44,322 nt of DNA from Streptomyces inhibens (lineage in GTDB: Bacteria; Actinomycetota; Actinomycetes; Streptomycetales; Streptomycetaceae): the NCBI RefSeq assembly GCF_003389455.1, contig NZ_QUAC01000480.1:1-44322 (forward strand), written 5' to 3'. Shown in pieces: positions 40,921 through 44,322 of the stretch. The position numbers and the translations under genes are program-made. Numbering within the stretch: the stretch's first letter is position 1; each line of letters opens with the position of its first letter. The notes beneath the pieces are model-generated. The model did not search any database and was not told the DNA's origin. It saw nothing but the letters and a program-made list of their open reading frames with translations.

Positions 40921-41376
40921 ATGCCCCGGGGCGCGGACGTATCTGACGCCCTCACCCTCGTCGTTCTCGAACTTGTTGTCCTCGCCATGGCATTCGGGCT
41001 GTGGTGGGTCTCCGGGTGGAGCTTCGACCCCGCCGAACCCGGCACACCCGATCCGGTGTGGGGCTATCTCGCCGCCGGTGTGCTGTGTGCTGTGTGCGCT
41101 CATGGTGTGGACGGCGGTGGCTGTCTCATGTCGGCGCGCCGTGGTGACGTGTGGGTGCAGTGCTTGAGGGCCACTGTGACGGCGGTGATGATCCTGACCG
41201 GGGGCCGTGGGCCAGGTGTGCGAGGGCGCCCCGCCTCCGCCGCCGGGCGCGTGCCACACGTCGCCGTCTGTGCCGTGGTGCGACGGCTGAACGGACAGAC
41301 CCCAGGCCCTGTCCGATGGATCAGGCTTCGGATCCGAAGGGACGGAGGTCGTAGAGGTAGGAGCGGTCGCGCTTGA
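40921..41376 (+). CDS. Hypothetical small membrane protein
   Basis: ATG at 40921 opens a frame of about 151 codons. Two convincing hydrophobic segments are seen: LTLVVLELVVLAMAFGLWWV and VWGYLAAGVLCAVCAHGV, separated by a loop with SFDPAEPGTPDPV. A weaker third segment lies near residue 80-95. After that the sequence becomes Arg/Gly-rich and may be out of frame or untranslated. It resembles small two-to-four-TM Streptomyces proteins. The tail overlaps the end of the opposite-strand gene at 41321. Confidence 0.45.
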   Translation: MPRGADVSDALTLVVLELVVLAMAFGLWWVSGWSFDPAEPGTPDPVWGYLAAGVLCAVCAHGVDGGGCLMSARRGDVWVQCLRATVTAVMILTGGRGPGVRGRPASAAGRVPHVAVCAVVRRLNGQTPGPVRWIRLRIRRDGGRRGRSGRA

Positions 41377-41614
41377 AGCTGCGCCATACGGTGGCAGGGG
41401 GTTCGGGTTCGTCACCGTGACTGTTCAGGGGATGTGCGGTGACGAGGCCGTCGGCGATCTCGCAGTGCCAGCCGTCCGTCGGCGCCCAGATACACCACAC
41501 CTGCCCATCCGTTCGGCGATAGGCGGGGCGACCGTGACGCTCGCCGTCCCGTTCGAAGTGGTAGCGGAGCCCATCGATGTGGCGTACAAAGTCGAAAGAA
41601 GCAAGAACTGTCAT
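41321..41614 (-). CDS. Hypothetical protein, 97 residues
   Basis: The ATG at 41614 opens MTVLASFDFVRHIDGLRYHF, then GRPAYRRTDGQVWCIWAPTD, GWHCEIADGLVTAHPLNSHG and a C-terminal SFKRDRSYLYDLRPFGSEA. The composition (many aromatic and charged residues, two Cys) is that of a folded soluble protein, with no signal or TM. A GAGG lies only two bases before the ATG, so the start could be further upstream, where the frame is open to 41713. No family recognised. Confidence 0.6.
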   Translation of the reverse strand: MTVLASFDFVRHIDGLRYHFERDGERHGRPAYRRTDGQVWCIWAPTDGWHCEIADGLVTAHPLNSHGDEPEPPATVWRSFKRDRSYLYDLRPFGSEA

Positions 41615-41987
41615 AGCCTCGGCACTGTATGGGACCGGACTGTCGGTGGCTGGGGAGTTCTGGGCATCACCGGGCTGCAAGGTGCGTCTCCTGTCATCAA
41701 CGTGACGGGACAACGCACCCGGGCCGTTTCGTTCGGATCATCCGATCGTTGGCCAGGGTGTGCCGTTGCCGTTGACTGACGCCACTTGGAGCTGCTCCCA
41801 CTGAGGATCGTCGTCGTCTTGATCGAACCGGCACGGAGCCATTGCCCGTTATGACCGGCCGAGGCTCGGCCCGCCCTCGCAAGCGGTGGCACCGCGCAGT
41901 TCCGGCCCGCAGGTTCCGGCCACTGAAGTAGATAAATTTTCTAGAACTAGACTTTAATTGACAGGGCGTCTGGTCCATACTCGGCCC
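41615..41987. other. 373-bp stretch with no convincing gene
   Basis: Nothing recognisable is coded here. The right end (41935-41965) is unusually AT-rich for this genome, containing AAATTTTCTAGAACTAG and TTGACA at 41958-41963, and is probably a promoter or regulator-binding region for the genes to the right. Confidence 0.4.
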
Positions 41988-42098
41988 ATGGCTCACAACC
42001 GGCTGCCAACACGCTCGAAGAGAGCGTCCCTGTCCGCCCGCCTCCTGCGCGCGAGGGCGGCGGTCGTCGCTCCGGCAGCCCCGCCGTACTCCTGCTGA
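41988..42098 (+). CDS. Possible 36-residue leader peptide
   Basis: ATG at 41988 opens MAHNRLPTRSKRASLSARLL and ends ...PAAPPYSC at 42098. It is strongly basic, without a ribosome site, and lies about 30 bp after TTGACA and 7 bp after CATACT, so it could be leaderless. It sits 135 bp before the membrane-anchored protein gene. It may be a short leader ORF or chance. Confidence 0.3.
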   Translation: MAHNRLPTRSKRASLSARLLRARAAVVAPAAPPYSC

Positions 42099-42233
42099 GC
42101 ACACCGCCCGCACATCCCCACCCCCCGGCCTCGCCGGGTATGACCGACGGGTTCGACCTCACCCAGGTCTCCGCCGGCGCTACCCGGTCCCCTGTTTCCT
42201 ACGTCGAGAGCTAGACGGAGAGCGAACCGCCCC

Positions 42234-43208
42234 GTGAGTGAGAGTCCGCAGATGAACCCCCAGCAGGGCCCCGGCCAGACCGGCCCCACCCAACCGCTCC
42301 CACCGGGAACACCAGGAACGCTGGGAACACCGGGAACACCGGGAACGCCGGGAACGCCGGGAACGCCGGGATGGGGCCCTGCGGCGCAGCCCCCGGACCA
42401 GATGCCGCCTCCGCCCCCGGCCCAACCGCCGGGCACGCCCCCGACCCAGCCGCCTGGCGCACCCTCAGCCCAACCGCCTGGCGCACCCTCGGCCTGGTCT
42501 CAGCCCGTCCCGGCGGCGCTGCCGCAAGGCGGTGCGCCGTCCGCGGGGCGGCGTGCGCGGCCCTGGCTGATCGGCGGTGGCGCGGCGCTCGCCGTGGCCG
42601 CGATCGTCGGTGTGATCATTGCCGCCTCGGGGGACGACGGCAAGAACACCGCATCGGGGAAGTCTCCTGGCGCACCGGGCGGTGCCGCCAAGCCGTCGGC
42701 GCCGACGGAGAAGGCGTTCACCAAGGTGCCCGAAGCATGCAAGCTGATCAAGGCATCCACCATCGCGCGCATCGCGCCCGGAACCGAGTGCAAGCCGTCG
42801 CAGTTCGACAATGCGACCATGGCGGCGATGATCACCAGGATGCCGAGCTGGCGGACGCCCTTCGGCTCTGGCGGCAAGATGCTGGACCTGGGCGTGAACC
42901 TCATGGTCGGACCGTCGGCGAAAGGCATGTACGACATGCATAAGTCGAGTGCTCTCAACGCCTTGAAGAAAGTGCGCACGACCACCGGCTCCCGGTCGCT
43001 CAGCGACCTCGGCGAGGAGGCCTACGTCGTGCACGCCGTCGACAAGGACCCGATGTCCCTGGCCGAGGCACAGGTGATCGTCCGTGCGGGCAACGCCGAG
43101 TTCACCGTGGGCTACACGTACCACACCTCGGACTCCGGCAAGAACCAGCAGCAGGCCGAGGACGCCGCCATCGCCGCCGCCCGCGATGTGCTCGGCTCGC
43201 TCAGCTGA
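42234..43208 (+). CDS. Membrane-anchored protein with Pro/Thr/Gly-repeat N-terminus and extracellular domain
   Basis: A 324-residue single-pass protein. Residues 1-105 are a disordered cytoplasmic-looking region rich in Pro, Gly, Gln and Thr, with a run of P-G-T triplets at about 23-46. A TM segment follows at about 111-131 (PWLIGGGAALAVAAIVGVII), then a short linker and an external domain of about 165 residues. That domain has two Cys (PEACKLIKAS and GTECKPSQFD), a DUF3558/PknH-sensor-like feature, and conserved-looking DLGEEAYVVHAV. The GTG at 42234 has a GGAGAG upstream. It is followed at once by a Ser/Thr kinase gene, so it may be a sensor partner or substrate of that kinase. Confidence 0.82.
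   Translation: MSESPQMNPQQGPGQTGPTQPLPPGTPGTLGTPGTPGTPGTPGTPGWGPAAQPPDQMPPPPPAQPPGTPPTQPPGAPSAQPPGAPSAWSQPVPAALPQGGAPSAGRRARPWLIGGGAALAVAAIVGVIIAASGDDGKNTASGKSPGAPGGAAKPSAPTEKAFTKVPEACKLIKASTIARIAPGTECKPSQFDNATMAAMITRMPSWRTPFGSGGKMLDLGVNLMVGPSAKGMYDMHKSSALNALKKVRTTTGSRSLSDLGEEAYVVHAVDKDPMSLAEAQVIVRAGNAEFTVGYTYHTSDSGKNQQQAEDAAIAAARDVLGSLS
42300..42372 (+). repeat. Tandem 9-bp repeats coding Pro-Gly-Thr
   Basis: About seven near-identical copies of a 9-base unit of the form CCGGGAACG/A run from 42303 to 42370 and encode repeated P-G-T. Differences between copies are mostly single bases at the third codon position. In-frame length changes by slippage are possible. Confidence 0.85.
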
Positions 43209-43224
43209 CCGCCGCCGCAACGAG

Positions 43225-44322
43225 GTGCACACACCGACGCACGGCGGCAGCGACCCTACGCTCCAGCAGCCGCCCACCACAGTCCCCCAGCAACCCGCCA
43301 CGGTCCCGCAGCCGCCCACCGCTGCCCCGCCCCAGCACGCCACGGTCCCCCCACCGCACACCCCGGGCAGGATCGGTCCCTACGAGATTTTCCAACTCCT
43401 GGGCGAAGGCGGCATGGGCAGGGTCTTCCTGGCCAGGTCACCGGGATCGCGGTTGGTCGCGCTCAAGGTCATCCGGCCCGAGTACGCCGAGGCACCGAAC
43501 TTCCGCGGGCGCTTCCGGCGCGAGGCCGACGCCGCCGGGAGGGTGAGCGGTTTCTACACCCCGCCCGTGCTCGATGCGGACGCCGACGCCCAGCAGCCGT
43601 GGCTGGCCACCGCCTACGTACCCGCGCCGTCCCTGCATGACGTCGTGCGGCGCTTCGGCCTGCTGTCCGAGCCGGCCCTGCGGGCCCTGGGCACCGGCCT
43701 CGCGGAGTCGCTCCTTGCGATCCACGCCGCCGGTATCGTCCACCGCGACCTCAAGCCCGGCAACGTACTCGTGACCCATGACGGGCCCCGTGTCATCGAC
43801 TTCGGCATCAGCCGGGCGGTGGATGCGACGCAGGTGACGCGGACGGACGCCGTGATCGGAACGCCCGGGTTCATGGCCCCCGAGCAGATCGTGTCGAGCC
43901 GCGAGGCCGGACCGGCGGCCGACGTCTTCTCCCTCGGCTGCGTCCTGACCTTCGCGGCCATCGGCCGGGGCCCCTTCGGCGCCGGCAGCACGGCCGAGAT
44001 CCTCTACCGGGCCGTGCACGCCCCGCCGCAGCTGGACGGCGTACCCGACGCGCTGCGTCCGCTGGTGGAGGCCTGTCTGGACAAGGACCCTGCCCGCAGG
44101 CCGGCCGTCGGCGCGCTGTTGAACGCGCTGGGTTCCGCCGATCCCTCCGCGCTGCTCACGCCGGGCCTGCGCGAGGACCTCGCTCAACGGGAGGCGCACG
44201 CCGCCGTCCTGGTGACCGCGCCGCCCATGCCTGTCACTCCGCTGGACACGGCGGCCCCGGGCGGGCCGAGCCGCCGCCGCTTCCTGTGGATCGCCGCGGC
44301 CGGCGGCACCGCCGCGGCGGCC
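43225..44322 (+). CDS. Ser/Thr protein kinase (PASTA/Pkn-type), 3' end outside window
   Basis: A Hanks-type kinase with at least 366 residues in the window. A Pro/Thr/Gln-rich lead of about 45 residues precedes the kinase domain: YEIFQLLGEGGMGRVFLARS (Gly-rich loop), VALKVIRPEY (ATP Lys), GIVHRDLKPGNVLV (catalytic Asp), VIDFGISRAVD (Mg Asp), GTPGFMAPEQIV (activation segment end), ADVFSLGCVLTFAAIGRGPF. After about residue 310 a linker leads to RRRFLWIAAAGGTAAAA, the start of a TM segment cut by the window. The start is uncertain: GTG 43225 has GAGG directly before it, and ATG 43186 is in frame inside the previous gene. It is probably co-transcribed with the sensor-like protein. Confidence 0.9.
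   Translation, partial: MHTPTHGGSDPTLQQPPTTVPQQPATVPQPPTAAPPQHATVPPPHTPGRIGPYEIFQLLGEGGMGRVFLARSPGSRLVALKVIRPEYAEAPNFRGRFRREADAAGRVSGFYTPPVLDADADAQQPWLATAYVPAPSLHDVVRRFGLLSEPALRALGTGLAESLLAIHAAGIVHRDLKPGNVLVTHDGPRVIDFGISRAVDATQVTRTDAVIGTPGFMAPEQIVSSREAGPAADVFSLGCVLTFAAIGRGPFGAGSTAEILYRAVHAPPQLDGVPDALRPLVEACLDKDPARRPAVGALLNALGSADPSALLTPGLREDLAQREAHAAVLVTAPPMPVTPLDTAAPGGPSRRRFLWIAAAGGTAAAA

Noticed and set aside
1..44322. CRISPR array, tRNA, rRNA or chromosome-end repeats
   Set aside because: No regularly spaced repeats with unique spacers, no cloverleaf or rRNA signature, and no telomere-like palindrome series were found by eye.

Overview
The window is high-GC DNA with strong third-position GC bias, GTG/TTG starts, GGAGG-type ribosome sites, leaderless MerR/MarR-type promoters and gene families typical of actinomycetes. 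It reads as a Streptomyces chromosome, and the density of regulators, resistance genes, IS remnants and broken genes suggests a chromosome arm or other accessory region. This placement is inference; no rRNA, tRNA, CRISPR array or replication gene was seen.

Layout. 0-6.7 kb: a membrane protein cut by the window edge, a 66-residue protein, a 37-bp tandem repeat at the end of a large LAL-type LuxR regulator, then a divergent diacylglycerol-kinase-like enzyme and a small membrane protein. 6.8-8.4 kb: an NADP-dependent oxidoreductase and a MerR regulator, each with a 20-bp-spacer MerR-type promoter. 8.6-13.4 kb: an acyl-CoA catabolic locus (acyl-CoA dehydrogenase, class III CoA-transferase, divergent LysR, alpha/beta hydrolase) with gene stubs at both ends (an etfB start and a thiamine-diphosphate-enzyme chimera). 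13.5-15.5 kb: an AlkA-like glycosylase and a VOC protein, divergent from a MarR repressor across an array of ATGTCA-N6-TGACAT operators. 15.6-19.2 kb: a monooxygenase-like protein, a frameshifted lipoprotein, an I36-type secreted protein, an ArsR-type regulator and a small C2-like protein.

19.3-25.7 kb is the most interesting part. A PAS-LuxR regulator faces a tightly coupled three-gene operon: an ATP-grasp ligase, a dikinase-like enzyme whose phosphohistidine-like segment lies before its PPDK-type ATP-binding domain, and an MFS transporter. It looks like a compact make-and-export pathway for a small molecule that I cannot name. 26.0-27.5 kb is a zinc-starvation operon: cysteine-free ribosomal protein L32 and a CobW/ZNG-type GTPase behind a Zur-like box, followed by a strong hairpin.

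27.7-37.0 kb is a mosaic: tyrosine phosphatase, a hydrolase with a cysteine in the nucleophile position, an IS982 remnant, a TetR-carotenoid oxygenase operon with a clear operator, an erythromycin-esterase pseudogene, an intact APH(3'')-type streptomycin phosphotransferase, a frameshifted IS630 element, two divergent MarR genes and an IS5 remnant. 37.0-44.3 kb holds a lipoprotein, unrecognised and broken coding stretches, a small secreted protein, a creatininase-family hydrolase, hypothetical proteins, a membrane-anchored sensor-like protein with a Pro/Thr/Gly repeat, and a Ser/Thr kinase cut by the window end.
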